A DNA stretch of 64,000 nt from Gluconacetobacter takamatsuzukensis. Its GTDB lineage: Bacteria; Pseudomonadota; Alphaproteobacteria; Acetobacterales; Acetobacteraceae. The stretch covers positions 1 to 64,000 of the forward strand of contig NZ_JABEQK010000008.1 of NCBI RefSeq assembly GCF_014174275.1, written 5' to 3'. The notes under the pieces were generated by a model, which did not search any database, was not told the origin of the DNA, and saw only the letters and a list, made by a program, of their open reading frames with translations. The translations under genes were made by a program, and so were the position numbers. Numbering within the stretch: the first letter of the stretch is position 1; every line of letters starts with the position of its first letter. This document shows positions 53,842-61,942 of this stretch, piece by piece.

Positions 53842-54109
53842 GGGGCGATCCGTGCTGGGCGTGGTGTGTGGTGGCCTTCACGCTAGCCCGGTGCCGCGCC
53901 GGCTGGAAGATGACATGGCGGGAAGCACCCTTGCCGCCTGCGTGGGGGCGGAGCGGGGCACGGAGTGCGGGCAGGGGATGGAAATCCTGTTTTTTCGTGT
54001 TTCCGCAAAAAACAAACCAAACCCTACGGCGGATGGCGGCCAGGAATAAGGATATCCGGGCCCCCGGATCGGGCGATATGCTTGGCGCCATGTGAGGGGG
54101 AGGAGCGCG

Positions 54110-54634
54110 ATGGCGGCGGGCGCGGACGGGACGCTGACGACGCGCGGGTTGACTGTGCGGCAGGCGCGGTTCGTCGCGGAATATCTGGTGGACCTGAACG
54201 CGACGCAGTCGGCGGTGCGGGCGGGGTATGGCGTGGGGTATGCGCGCCGGCACGCGTGGAAATTGCTGCGGTCGGCGCGGGTGATGGAGGCGATCCGGCA
54301 GGCGGAGGCGGCGCGGGAGGCGCGGACGAAGTTCAGCCAGGACCGGGTGATTGCGGAACTGACGCGGCTGGCGTTCTACGATGTCGGCACCATTGCCGCG
54401 CATCCGCTGAACGGGCCGGAGGATATTGCGACGTTGCCGGAGGAGGTGCGCGCGGCCGTGACGGGCTGGTCGTGGGACAAGGCGGGGAATTTTACGGTGC
54501 GGCTGGCGCCGCGCACGCCCAGCCTGGACCTGCTGGCGAAGCATTTCGGCCTGCTGAAGGATGTGAAGCAGCATCTGGGCCGAGACGGCAAGCCGGTGGA
54601 CCCACCGGGCCTGTACACGGTCGTCGTCCGCTAG
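54110..54634 (+). CDS. Phage terminase small subunit
   Basis: A 174-residue protein with the Terminase_2-type N-terminal DNA-binding region (LTVRQARFVAEYLVDLNATQSAVRAGYGVGYARRHAWKLLRSARVMEAI) and a C-terminal oligomerisation part ending in DPPGLYTVVVR. It recognises the packaging site and recruits the large subunit. GGGGAGGAG precedes the ATG at 54110. A minimal family 2 palindrome follows the stop. Confidence 0.9.
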   Translation: MAAGADGTLTTRGLTVRQARFVAEYLVDLNATQSAVRAGYGVGYARRHAWKLLRSARVMEAIRQAEAAREARTKFSQDRVIAELTRLAFYDVGTIAAHPLNGPEDIATLPEEVRAAVTGWSWDKAGNFTVRLAPRTPSLDLLAKHFGLLKDVKQHLGRDGKPVDPPGLYTVVVR

Positions 54635-54637
54635 GCG

Positions 54638-54696
54638 CCTGACCGGACATGTGGGCTGGTGAGCGAGAGTGCCGCCGGCGCGCATTTACGGTCAGG
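54638..54696. repeat. Minimal family 2 palindrome after the small terminase gene
   Basis: A 59-base element beginning CCTGACCGGACATGTGGGCT and ending CGCGCATTTACGGTCAGG; the two ends are complementary with a few mismatches, and the centre is GCCGCCGGCG. It is between two phage genes transcribed in the same direction. Confidence 0.65.
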
Positions 54697-54773
54697 CTCC
54701 AACAGGGGTGAAGGGGACGAGTGTCCCCTTCCGGGTGCGGGGCAGGGCCCTGCGAACAGATCGGGGAAAGACG

Positions 54774-54998
54774 ATGATGCGACAGCACAAGGAACTGGCC
54801 GAGGGCGAGACGATTCCCGGCGAGACCCAGGATTTCGGCGTGGAAAAGCTGGCCGGTATCCAGAACCGGAAAACCGATGGCGGTATCCTGAAGGACCATG
54901 AGCGCGCGGCCGCCCCCGCGCCGCGCCCGCGTGGCGGGCGAATGGGGGTGGCGCCGCTGCCCGACCACGGCCCGCATCGCGTGGGGAAGGGGCGCTGA
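54774..54998 (+). CDS. Small hydrophilic phage protein, unknown
   Basis: A 74-residue protein starting MMRQHKELAEGETIPGETQDFGVEKLAGIQNRKTDGGILKDH and ending in a Pro/Arg/Gly-rich tail. A GGGGAAAG ribosome site precedes the ATG at 54774. It lies between the small and large terminase genes on the same strand. No family is recognised; it is kept because of position, start signal and composition. Confidence 0.6.
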   Translation: MMRQHKELAEGETIPGETQDFGVEKLAGIQNRKTDGGILKDHERAAAPAPRPRGGRMGVAPLPDHGPHRVGKGR

Positions 54999-55013
54999 GG
55001 GCGCCGGTGCGGC

Positions 55014-56483
55014 GTGCTGGGGTATAATCGGGAGTCGGTGCCCACCATCCGGCGCTTCATGGAATCGGATGCCTTCATCAGGGGATTGATGGGGCCGTTC
55101 GGGTCCGGGAAAAGTTCCGGCTGTGTCTGGGAGATCGTGCTGCGGGGGTTGCGGCAGGCGCCGGGGGCGGATGGGGTGCGGCGGTCGCGCTGGGCGGTGA
55201 TCCGCAATTCGTATCGCCAGCTTGAGGACACCACCATCCGCACCGTGCACCAGTGGTTTCCGCCGACGCGGTTCGGGCGGTGGAAGCCGACCGAGCATTC
55301 CTATGTGATCAACCGCATGGTGGCGGAGGGGGACGAGAAGCCGGCCGAGATCGAGCTGCTGTTTCGTGCGCTCGACCGGCCGGACCAGGTGGGGAACCTG
55401 CTGTCGCTGGAGCTGACCGGGGCGTGGGTGAACGAGGCCCGCGAGGTGCCGTGGGCGATCATCGAGGCGGTGCAGGGGCGCGTGGGGCGGTATCCGGCGC
55501 GGCGCGACGGCGGGGCGACGTGGTCGGGCGTGATCATGGATACCAACCCGCCGGATGCGGAATCGGACTGGTACCGGTTCTTCGAGGAAAAGGACCATCG
55601 GGAGGCGGTGGCGGCGCTGGCGCAGGTGATTCCGGGGATGAGCGTGGAGGGATTCGCGCGGATCTTTCGCCAGCCCAGCGGGCGGGCGGTGGAGGCCGAG
55701 AACCTGGACAATCTGCCGCCCGGTTACTACCAGCGGCTGGCGGTCGGGAAAAGCGACGAGTGGAACAAGGTTTATATCGACGGGGATTACGGGTTCGTCA
55801 TGGAAGGGCGGCCGGTCTTCGGCGAATATAACGATGGGTTCCATTGCCGGGAGTGCCGGACGGTGCCGGCGCTGCCGGTGTATCGGGGGTGGGATTTCGG
55901 GCTGACGCCGGCCTGCGTCTTTACCCAGATGCTGCCCTCGGGCCAGTGGATCGTGGTGGACGAGCTGGTGTCGGACGCCATGGGGATCGAGCGGTTTGCC
56001 GAGATCGTGGCGCGGCATGCGGCGCAGCATTTTCCCGATACGCGGTTTGTCGATATCGGCGATCCGGCGGGGATGCAGAAGGCGCAGACCGACGAGCGGA
56101 CCTGTTTCGAGATCCTGCATGCGCGGGGGATTGCCATCGAGCCGGGCATGCAGACGCTGGCGATCCGCCTGGAGAGCGTGCGGCGGCCGTTGCGCACGCT
56201 GCTGGACGGGGCGGCGCCGGGCTTTGTGCTGCATCCGCGCTGCACCACCACGCGGCGGGCGCTGATGGGCGGATACCAGTATCGGCGCATGCAGGTGAGT
56301 GGCGAACGCTATACCGACCGGCCGGAGAAGAACCGGTGGTCGCATGTGATGGACGCGCTGCAATACGTGGCGACGCGGCTGTTCGGCCCGGAACTGCGCG
56401 GGGCCGGCGGGGCGGAGGCGGACGATATCTGGCGGGACCTGCCCGATGACGGGCGGACGCGATCGAGCATTACGGGGTACTGA
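55014..56483 (+). CDS. Phage terminase large subunit
   Basis: A 489-residue packaging motor: ATPase domain with Walker A GPFGSGKS (27-34) and a Walker-B-like LTGAWVNEAREV block, followed by VIMDTNPPDAESDW. The RNase H-like nuclease domain starts about YRGWDFGLTPACVFTQ and includes FVDIGDPAG and a C-terminal RWSHVMDALQYV with conserved Asp. The GTG at 55014 is chosen because the conserved sequence begins before the first ATG (55059). The stop is followed directly by the next gene. Confidence 0.92.
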   Translation: MLGYNRESVPTIRRFMESDAFIRGLMGPFGSGKSSGCVWEIVLRGLRQAPGADGVRRSRWAVIRNSYRQLEDTTIRTVHQWFPPTRFGRWKPTEHSYVINRMVAEGDEKPAEIELLFRALDRPDQVGNLLSLELTGAWVNEAREVPWAIIEAVQGRVGRYPARRDGGATWSGVIMDTNPPDAESDWYRFFEEKDHREAVAALAQVIPGMSVEGFARIFRQPSGRAVEAENLDNLPPGYYQRLAVGKSDEWNKVYIDGDYGFVMEGRPVFGEYNDGFHCRECRTVPALPVYRGWDFGLTPACVFTQMLPSGQWIVVDELVSDAMGIERFAEIVARHAAQHFPDTRFVDIGDPAGMQKAQTDERTCFEILHARGIAIEPGMQTLAIRLESVRRPLRTLLDGAAPGFVLHPRCTTTRRALMGGYQYRRMQVSGERYTDRPEKNRWSHVMDALQYVATRLFGPELRGAGGAEADDIWRDLPDDGRTRSSITGY

Positions 56484-56484
56484 C

Positions 56485-56730
56485 ATGGCTGGACTGGTGA
56501 TACCGGCGCATCTGGGGCTGGGGCGGCGGGATTGCCGCCAGTGCCGCCACCATGGCGTCGAGGGGAGCGATGTGGTCTGCCGGCGCTATCCGCCGCAGGT
56601 GACGGTGGTGCTGGTGCCGCAGGGGGCGCCGCGCGTGGGGCAACTGGCGCCGCAGCCCTTTGCCACCTTTCCGCCGGTGGTGCCCGAGCATGTGTGCGGC
56701 GAGTTCTCGCCCGGTGGGGAGGGACGCTGA
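56485..56730 (+). CDS. Small Cys-containing phage protein
   Basis: An 81-residue protein with DCRQCRHHG, VVCRRYPPQ and VCGEF, a four-Cys arrangement that could bind zinc. It begins one base after the terminase stop (TGACATG) and ends two bases before the portal start, so it is clearly part of the head operon. Related small proteins with Cys-x2-Cys near terminases exist in many phages, but I cannot name a family. Confidence 0.65.
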   Translation: MAGLVIPAHLGLGRRDCRQCRHHGVEGSDVVCRRYPPQVTVVLVPQGAPRVGQLAPQPFATFPPVVPEHVCGEFSPGGEGR

Positions 56731-56732
56731 GC

Positions 56733-58670
56733 ATGGATGGGGAGGAGATGGACGGGCCGGTTGTGGACGGGTCGGTTGTGGACGGGCCGGGCGCGGATGG
56801 GCCCGACATGGAACTGGCGGCGCTGTTGCGCCGCTGGATCGAGATCCCGAACATTGCGGTGGAGCTGGACGAGGCGCGGCTGGGGCAGGTGGCCGACCGG
56901 GTGGCGCGGGACTGGCGGGCCGACGAGGCCACGCGTGCCGAGTGGAAGGAAAATTGCCGCCGCTGGCTGGACCTGGCGCAGCAGGTGGCCGAGCCGAAGA
57001 CCTATCCCTGGCCCGGGGCATCGAACGTGATCTATCCGCTGCTGACGGTGGCGGCGGTGCAGTTTGCCGCGCGGGCCTATCCGGGCATCGTGCGCGACCG
57101 GGACGTGGTGCGCGGGACCGTGCTGGGCGACGATTCCGGGGTGCCGATGCCCGATCCTCTGCGGCCCGGGCAGGTGCTGACGGGGCCGGACGGGGCGCCG
57201 CTGTGGCTGGTGCCGCCGGGGGCGAAGCGGGCGCGGGCGACGGCGATCGGCCGGCATATGAGCTGGCAATTGCTGGACGAGATGGCGGAGTGGGAGGAGC
57301 AGACCGACAAGCTGCTGCTGAAACTGTCGATTGTCGGCACCATGTTCCGCAAGACCTATTTCGACCCCGCGTTGCAGCGCAATGTCAGCGAGACGGTCGA
57401 CCCCTTGCGGCTGTGCATCGACTATCACGCCAAATCCTTTGCCACCGCGCCGCGGATTACCGAGGAGATCGATCTCTATCCTTGGGAGATCGAGGAGCAG
57501 ATCCGTGCCGGGCTGTTCCTGGAGCAGGATTATGGCGGCAACCACGAGGCCGGCGAGGACAGCGATGCGCCGGTGACGTTCCTGGAGCAGCATCGGCGGC
57601 TGGACCTGGATGGGGACGGGTATGCCGAGCCCTATATCGTGACGATTGCCCGCGATTCCGGGAAGCTGGCGCGCATTGCCGCCGGGTTCGACATGGATGG
57701 GGTGATGTTCGATGCGCACGACCATCGTATCCGGCGGATCGAGGCGATTTCCTACTACACCAAATTCTCGTTTATTCCGTCGCCGGATTCCGCGATCTAC
57801 GATATAGGATTCGGCACGCTGCTGCATCCCCTGAACGCGGCGGTGAATACCAGCCTGAACCAGATGTTCGATGCCGCCCATCTGGCCAATGCCGGGGGCG
57901 GGTTCGTGGGCTCCGGCATGTCGCTGAACACGGGGTCGGTGCGGTTTCAGGTCGGCGAATACAAGGTGGTGAATACGCCGGGTGCCACGCTGCGCGAGAA
58001 CCTGGTGCCCTTGCAGTTTCCCGGGCCGAATCCGGTACTGTTCCAGCTTCTGGGGTTTCTGGTCGATGCCGGGCGGGAGATTGCCTCGGTCAAGGATATT
58101 CTCTCGGGCGCCATGCCGGGGGGGAATGTCTCCGGCATGCTGGGGCTGGCGGTGATCCAGCAGGGGCTGAAGGTCTTCAGTGCCATCTTCAAGCGGATTC
58201 ATCGCAGTCTGGGCGGGGAGTTTCGCAAGCTCTACCGGTTGAACCGGCTGTATCTGCCCGACGAATCGGGCTTTCGGGACGGCAGCGCGTTCTTTCGCGT
58301 CACCCGCGCCGATTACGAGCAGGGGGGCGGGGTGGAACCGGTGTCGGACCCCGAGATCGTCACCGACATGCAGCAGCTGGCGCGCGCCAATTTCCTGCTC
58401 GCCTTCAAGGACGACCCGTGGTGCGACGGGCATGAAATCCGCCGCCGTGCCTTCGAGGCCGCCGCTATCGGGCTGGTGGACAAGGTGCTGCGGCCCGCGC
58501 CCGCGCCCGATCCGGTGGCCGTGGCACGGGCGGCGGAGCTGGACCTGCGGGCCCGGCGCGAGGCGCGGGAGATGGAGATGCGGGCGGGGAATGAGGCGGT
58601 GGAACAGGTCTCGACACTGGCTGAGGCGGCTTTGCGGCTGGCTCAGGCCCGGAAGGTCGAGCGGGGGTGA
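56733..58670 (+). CDS. Phage portal protein
   Basis: A 645-residue portal (head-tail connector) forming the dodecameric DNA gate. After an acidic, repetitive N-terminus (DGPVVDGSVVDGPGADGPD) come conserved stretches TYPWPGASNVIYPLLTVAA, GTMFRKTYFDP, ISYYTKFSFIPSPDSAIYDIGFG, NAAVNTSLNQMFDAAHLAN and FPGPNPVLFQLLGFLV. Large portals of this type occur in podovirus- and siphovirus-like prophages with separate scaffold genes. It precedes a 203-bp family 1 repeat. Confidence 0.88.
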   Translation: MDGEEMDGPVVDGSVVDGPGADGPDMELAALLRRWIEIPNIAVELDEARLGQVADRVARDWRADEATRAEWKENCRRWLDLAQQVAEPKTYPWPGASNVIYPLLTVAAVQFAARAYPGIVRDRDVVRGTVLGDDSGVPMPDPLRPGQVLTGPDGAPLWLVPPGAKRARATAIGRHMSWQLLDEMAEWEEQTDKLLLKLSIVGTMFRKTYFDPALQRNVSETVDPLRLCIDYHAKSFATAPRITEEIDLYPWEIEEQIRAGLFLEQDYGGNHEAGEDSDAPVTFLEQHRRLDLDGDGYAEPYIVTIARDSGKLARIAAGFDMDGVMFDAHDHRIRRIEAISYYTKFSFIPSPDSAIYDIGFGTLLHPLNAAVNTSLNQMFDAAHLANAGGGFVGSGMSLNTGSVRFQVGEYKVVNTPGATLRENLVPLQFPGPNPVLFQLLGFLVDAGREIASVKDILSGAMPGGNVSGMLGLAVIQQGLKVFSAIFKRIHRSLGGEFRKLYRLNRLYLPDESGFRDGSAFFRVTRADYEQGGGVEPVSDPEIVTDMQQLARANFLLAFKDDPWCDGHEIRRRAFEAAAIGLVDKVLRPAPAPDPVAVARAAELDLRARREAREMEMRAGNEAVEQVSTLAEAALRLAQARKVERG

Positions 58671-58675
58671 GGGAT

Positions 58676-58878
58676 GTTCTTTTTTTGAAAAAAAAGAACC
58701 AAAAAAACTTTTGATCTGTTTGGGTTTGGTGGGGTTGGCGGGTTTGGGGTGACGGCGGGCGGTATTCCTGTATTTTTTTATAAAAGACTATGGATTTTTT
58801 GGAATACTGCCTCTCGATCCGGATGCTATAGCGAAACGTCTAAAAGTCTTTTTGCTTCTTTTTCTTCAGAAAAAGAAG
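58676..58878. repeat. Family 1 paired-hairpin element, copy 4 (203 bp, with insert)
   Basis: The left hairpin (58676-58699) pairs GTTCTTTTTTT with AAAAAAAGAAC; the right hairpin (58855-58878) is the perfect CTTCTTTTTCT/AGAAAAAGAAG stem. Both conserved arms (AAAAAACTTTTGATC and AAAAGTCTTTTTG) are present. About 80 bases absent from copies 1 and 6 lie inside, with the module GACTATGGATTTTT and GGAATACTGCCTC shared with copy 5. It separates portal from the next gene. Confidence 0.85.
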
Positions 58879-58904
58879 AGCCACCAACAAAGGAATACTC
58901 CCCG

Positions 58905-59189
58905 ATGAAACAGCGTCAGGCGATGTTGGAGGATCTGTCGGAGGAGGCGTTTTGGGCCTGGCGGCATCATCCGGTGACGCGGGCGGTGCGTCTGTTTCTG
59001 GCGGATTATGGCGAGAGCATCGAGCAGCGGATGCTGGGCCAGTGGCGGGCGGGGACGATCACGCTGGCGCAGGAGCATGAGGCGCGCGGGCGGGCGGCGC
59101 TGGCGGCCGAGATGGCCGAGCTGCAATGGGCGGCGATGCGGGCGTTTTACGGCCAGGGGCCGGGAGAGAAGGAGGGTGGCGATGCGTGA
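58905..59189 (+). CDS. Small helical phage protein, unknown
   Basis: A 94-residue, mostly helical protein (MKQRQAMLEDLSEEAFWAWRHHPVTRAVRLFLADYGESIEQRMLGQWRAGTITLAQEHEARGRAALAAEMAEL...). Similar-looking short proteins sit beside portal/scaffold genes in other prophages. It starts 26 bases after the repeat element and overlaps the chaperonin-like gene by eight bases. Confidence 0.65.
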   Translation: MKQRQAMLEDLSEEAFWAWRHHPVTRAVRLFLADYGESIEQRMLGQWRAGTITLAQEHEARGRAALAAEMAELQWAAMRAFYGQGPGEKEGGDA

Positions 59190-59607
59190 GGGACGCATTC
59201 TGAAATTCGACCAGCAGGAATTCGTGGTTTCGGACTGGGACGGGGTGAATCGGGCGGGGTATGTGCCGCTGGACGACAAGATCCTGGTGCTGGCGGATGT
59301 GCATGCCGAGATGACCAGCGGCGCGGTGCAGTTGCCGGCGGAATATGTGGAGCGCCAGACGCTGGCGGCCGAGCACGGCACCGTGATTGCGGTGGGGCCG
59401 GCGGCGTTTCGCTGGAACGACGACGGCACCCGGCAGTGGGTGGGGCGGATTCCGGCGGCGGGGGACCGGGTTTATTTCGAGCGATATGCCGGGCAGTTGC
59501 TGAAGGGCGAGGATGGGCGGCTGTATCGGCTGATGTCGCAGCGCTGCATTGCCGCGATCGCGGCGGCGGATGGCGGGGTGGCGGAGCAGGAAGGGGAGCT
59601 TGCATGA
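59182..59607 (+). CDS. Phage GroES-like co-chaperonin
   Basis: A 141-residue protein whose middle and C-terminus follow the GroES beta-barrel: DDKILVLADVHAEMTSGAVQLPAEY (mobile loop, with GAVQL in place of GGIVL), HGTVIAVGPAAFRW, GDRVYFERYAGQLLKGEDGRLYRLMSQRCIAAI. It is longer than bacterial GroES (about 95) by an N-terminal strand pair and a short tail. Phage GroES analogues (gp31-like) assist capsid protein folding on host GroEL; placement before the scaffold and capsid genes fits. It is coupled by ATGA to the scaffold gene. Confidence 0.78.
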   Translation: MREGRILKFDQQEFVVSDWDGVNRAGYVPLDDKILVLADVHAEMTSGAVQLPAEYVERQTLAAEHGTVIAVGPAAFRWNDDGTRQWVGRIPAAGDRVYFERYAGQLLKGEDGRLYRLMSQRCIAAIAAADGGVAEQEGELA

Positions 59608-60548
59608 TGGATGGGCGCGAAGAGGGCGTGGATGCGGGCGTGCATGTGGATGTGCATGCGGACGTGTCGCCGGAGGGCGGGAGCCCCGGGCAGGTGCGTG
59701 GGGACGATGCGCCGGAGGTGGCGGCGGCTGTGGAGGTGGATGCGGACCCGGAGGTCGAGGCGCAGGCGCGGCGAATGGGCTGGGTGCCGCGCGACGATTT
59801 TCGTGGCGATGCGGAGAAGTGGCGGCCGGCGCGGGATTTCCTGGACCGGGGGATGAACCTGCTGCCGGTGTTGCAGCAGCAATATCGGGCGCTGGATGGG
59901 CGCTATGCCAGCATGCAGGCGCAGTTGCGCGACAGCCAGAAGGCGCTGGCGGACCTGACCGAGCGGACGCGGCGGGCCGACGAGCGGGCGTATCAGCGGG
60001 CCGTGCGCGATATCGAGGGCCGGCGGCAGGCGGCGGTGGCCAGCGGGGATACGACCGCGTTTGCGGTGGCCGAGCGGGATTTGCAGGATCTGCGGGACAC
60101 GGCGCCGTTGCCGGCGGCGGATGCGGTGGCGGCTCCTGCGCCGGTTCCGGTGGAGCGGGTGGAGGCGATGCCCACCGAGATCATGGATTTCGTGCAGGCG
60201 AATCCGTGGTTTTCGCGCAATGCGGAGGCGCGGCAGGATGCGATTGCGATCCAGTCGGCGGTGGACCGGCAGCATCCGGGGCTGAGCCTGGCGGAACGGC
60301 TGGAGATTACGCGGCGCAAGGTGCGGCAGTTGCATCCGGCCCTGTTCGAGAACAGGCGGCGGGAGGCGCCGCCGCCGGTGAGCCCGTCGCGTGGCGAGGG
60401 TGGGCGCGGGGGCAATCCGCGCGGGTTCGATGCGCTGCCGGCGGAGGCGCGGCGGGAATATGACCGCTATGCCCGCGCGCTGTCGGGCAAGGGCAAGCCG
60501 CTGACGAAGGACGAGTGGGCCGGTTATTACTGGGAGAACGAAGCATGA
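59604..60548 (+). CDS. Probable phage capsid scaffolding protein
   Basis: A 314-residue acidic, Ala/Glu/Arg-rich protein with a predicted coiled coil (LQQQYRALDGRYASMQAQLRDSQKALADLTERTRRADERAYQRAV) and Pro-rich linkers, ending in a small basic domain. This composition, and its place between portal and major capsid, are those of scaffolds that guide procapsid assembly. It overlaps both neighbours by four bases (ATGA). Confidence 0.75.
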   Translation: MMDGREEGVDAGVHVDVHADVSPEGGSPGQVRGDDAPEVAAAVEVDADPEVEAQARRMGWVPRDDFRGDAEKWRPARDFLDRGMNLLPVLQQQYRALDGRYASMQAQLRDSQKALADLTERTRRADERAYQRAVRDIEGRRQAAVASGDTTAFAVAERDLQDLRDTAPLPAADAVAAPAPVPVERVEAMPTEIMDFVQANPWFSRNAEARQDAIAIQSAVDRQHPGLSLAERLEITRRKVRQLHPALFENRRREAPPPVSPSRGEGGRGGNPRGFDALPAEARREYDRYARALSGKGKPLTKDEWAGYYWENEA

Positions 60549-61051
60549 GCGAGGACACACGCGGGCGCGTGCCGCTGAACGAGGCGGCGCGGAGCCGGGC
60601 GGCGCAGGGGGCTGCATCGGGTGGTGGTGCGGGTGGTGGTGCGCCGGGGGCGGCGGGGCGGCGTGTGCCCTCGCGCCGGCCGTTCGGACTGCGGGAGCAG
60701 AAGCTGGCGTACCCGGATCGCCAGGGGTACCATCGGCACTGGTTCAACGACGAGCCGGGGCGGATCGCGCGGGCCGGGGATGCGGGCTATGCCCAGGTGA
60801 TGGACGAATCGGGAAAACCCGTGAGCATGACAGTGGGTGTCGCGCGCGGGGGCGGGGCGCAGATTGCGTACTTGATGGAGATCCCGGCCGAGTGGTATCG
60901 GGAAGACATGGCCGCGCAGGAATCGGGACATCGGGAATTGATGGACCAGATCAGGGAAGGGCGCGTGCCCGGCGGGCCGACCGGGGCGGACCGGCAGGCG
61001 CAGTATGTGCCGCGGGATGTCGGGATTTCGATCCGGGAGGAGCGGCGGTAG
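60545..61051 (+). CDS. Conserved-looking phage structural-region protein, unknown
   Basis: A 168-residue protein with a flexible Gly/Ala-rich N-terminus (AQGAASGGGAGGGAPGAAG) followed by PFGLREQKLAYPDRQGYHRHWFNDEPGRIARAGDAGYAQVMDESGKPV and a C-terminal PAEWYREDMAAQESGHRELMDQIREG. This looks like the phage head proteins often left as hypothetical next to scaffold genes. It ends just before a family 1 repeat. Confidence 0.68.
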   Translation: MSEDTRGRVPLNEAARSRAAQGAASGGGAGGGAPGAAGRRVPSRRPFGLREQKLAYPDRQGYHRHWFNDEPGRIARAGDAGYAQVMDESGKPVSMTVGVARGGGAQIAYLMEIPAEWYREDMAAQESGHRELMDQIREGRVPGGPTGADRQAQYVPRDVGISIREERR

Positions 61052-61057
61052 GAAGGG

Positions 61058-61252
61058 GTTCTTTTTTGAAAAAAAGAACCAAAAAACTTTTGATTTTTTG
61101 GGTTCGGGTTCCGGCGTGAGGTAGGGCGGAGCTTGGACCGGCGTTTTTGATCTGATAAAGACTATGGATTTTTAGGAATACAGCCTCGCCACCCGGGTGG
61201 TAGAGCTAAACTTTCAAAAGTCTTTTTGCTTCTTTTTCTTCAGAAAAAGAAG
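61058..61252. repeat. Family 1 paired-hairpin element, copy 5 (195 bp, with insert)
   Basis: The left hairpin GTTCTTTTTT/AAAAAAGAAC is at 61058-61079 and the right hairpin CTTCTTTTTCT/AGAAAAAGAAG at 61229-61252, same orientation as copy 4. It holds the insert module GACTATGGATTTTT plus GGAATACAGCCTC also found in copy 4. It lies between the 168-residue protein gene and the decoration gene. Confidence 0.85.
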
Positions 61253-61336
61253 AACCCAGGCAGCACAACAGGCAAGGACGACCCGGCGGGCGCATCACGC
61301 GTCTGCCGCCCTTTCACCCGTGCAGAGGTCTGCCCG

Positions 61337-61930
61337 ATGAATTCCAATACTCCATTCGGCCTGCGGCCGATGGCTTATGCGTCCGGCGCGCCGTATGCCG
61401 GCGGTGTGCAGGTTTATTATGTGCCGGCGAGCAATCCGACGCCGTTGTTCCTGGGCGATCCGCTGGTGGTTCTGTCGGGGGCGGATGCCAATGGCGTGCC
61501 GGCGGTGGGGATTGCCGCTGCCGGGGCGTCCGGCGTGATCACCGGGGCGATGCAGGGCATTGCCAGCAATGCCGGCGAGTTGGTGCTGCCGCTGTTGCAG
61601 AACCAGGCGCCGTATCTGCCGGCGGGGCAGGCGGCCTATGTCTATGTGGCCGACGATCCGAATCTGGTGTTTGCGGTGCAGGAGGATTCGGTGGGGGGCG
61701 CGCTGGCAGCCAGTGCGGCCTCGGGTAATGTCGACCTGGTGGCCGGGGCGGGATCGACCGTGTCCGCCCAGTCGGGCTGGCAGATCCAGTCCAGCAGTGC
61801 CGGGACGGCGGCCACGGGGCAGATGCGCATTCTGCGGGCGTATCAGGCGATCGACAATGCGATCGGCGCCAATGCGAAGTGGCTGTGCCGCATCAATCTT
61901 CATTCCATCACCAGTACGCTCGGCGTCTGA
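61337..61930 (+). CDS. Probable phage head decoration/cement protein
   Basis: A 197-residue protein starting MNSNTPFGLRPMAYASGAPYAGGVQVYYVPASNPTPLFLGDPLVV, a pattern common to small capsid-associated proteins encoded just before the major capsid protein. Gly/Ala/Ser-rich strands fill the middle (AGASGVITGAMQGIASNAG). The ATG at 61337 is preceded by CAGAGG. Capsid-stabilising function is inferred from place and composition. Confidence 0.7.
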   Translation: MNSNTPFGLRPMAYASGAPYAGGVQVYYVPASNPTPLFLGDPLVVLSGADANGVPAVGIAAAGASGVITGAMQGIASNAGELVLPLLQNQAPYLPAGQAAYVYVADDPNLVFAVQEDSVGGALAASAASGNVDLVAGAGSTVSAQSGWQIQSSSAGTAATGQMRILRAYQAIDNAIGANAKWLCRINLHSITSTLGV

Positions 61931-61942
61931 GGAGTTCGATCA

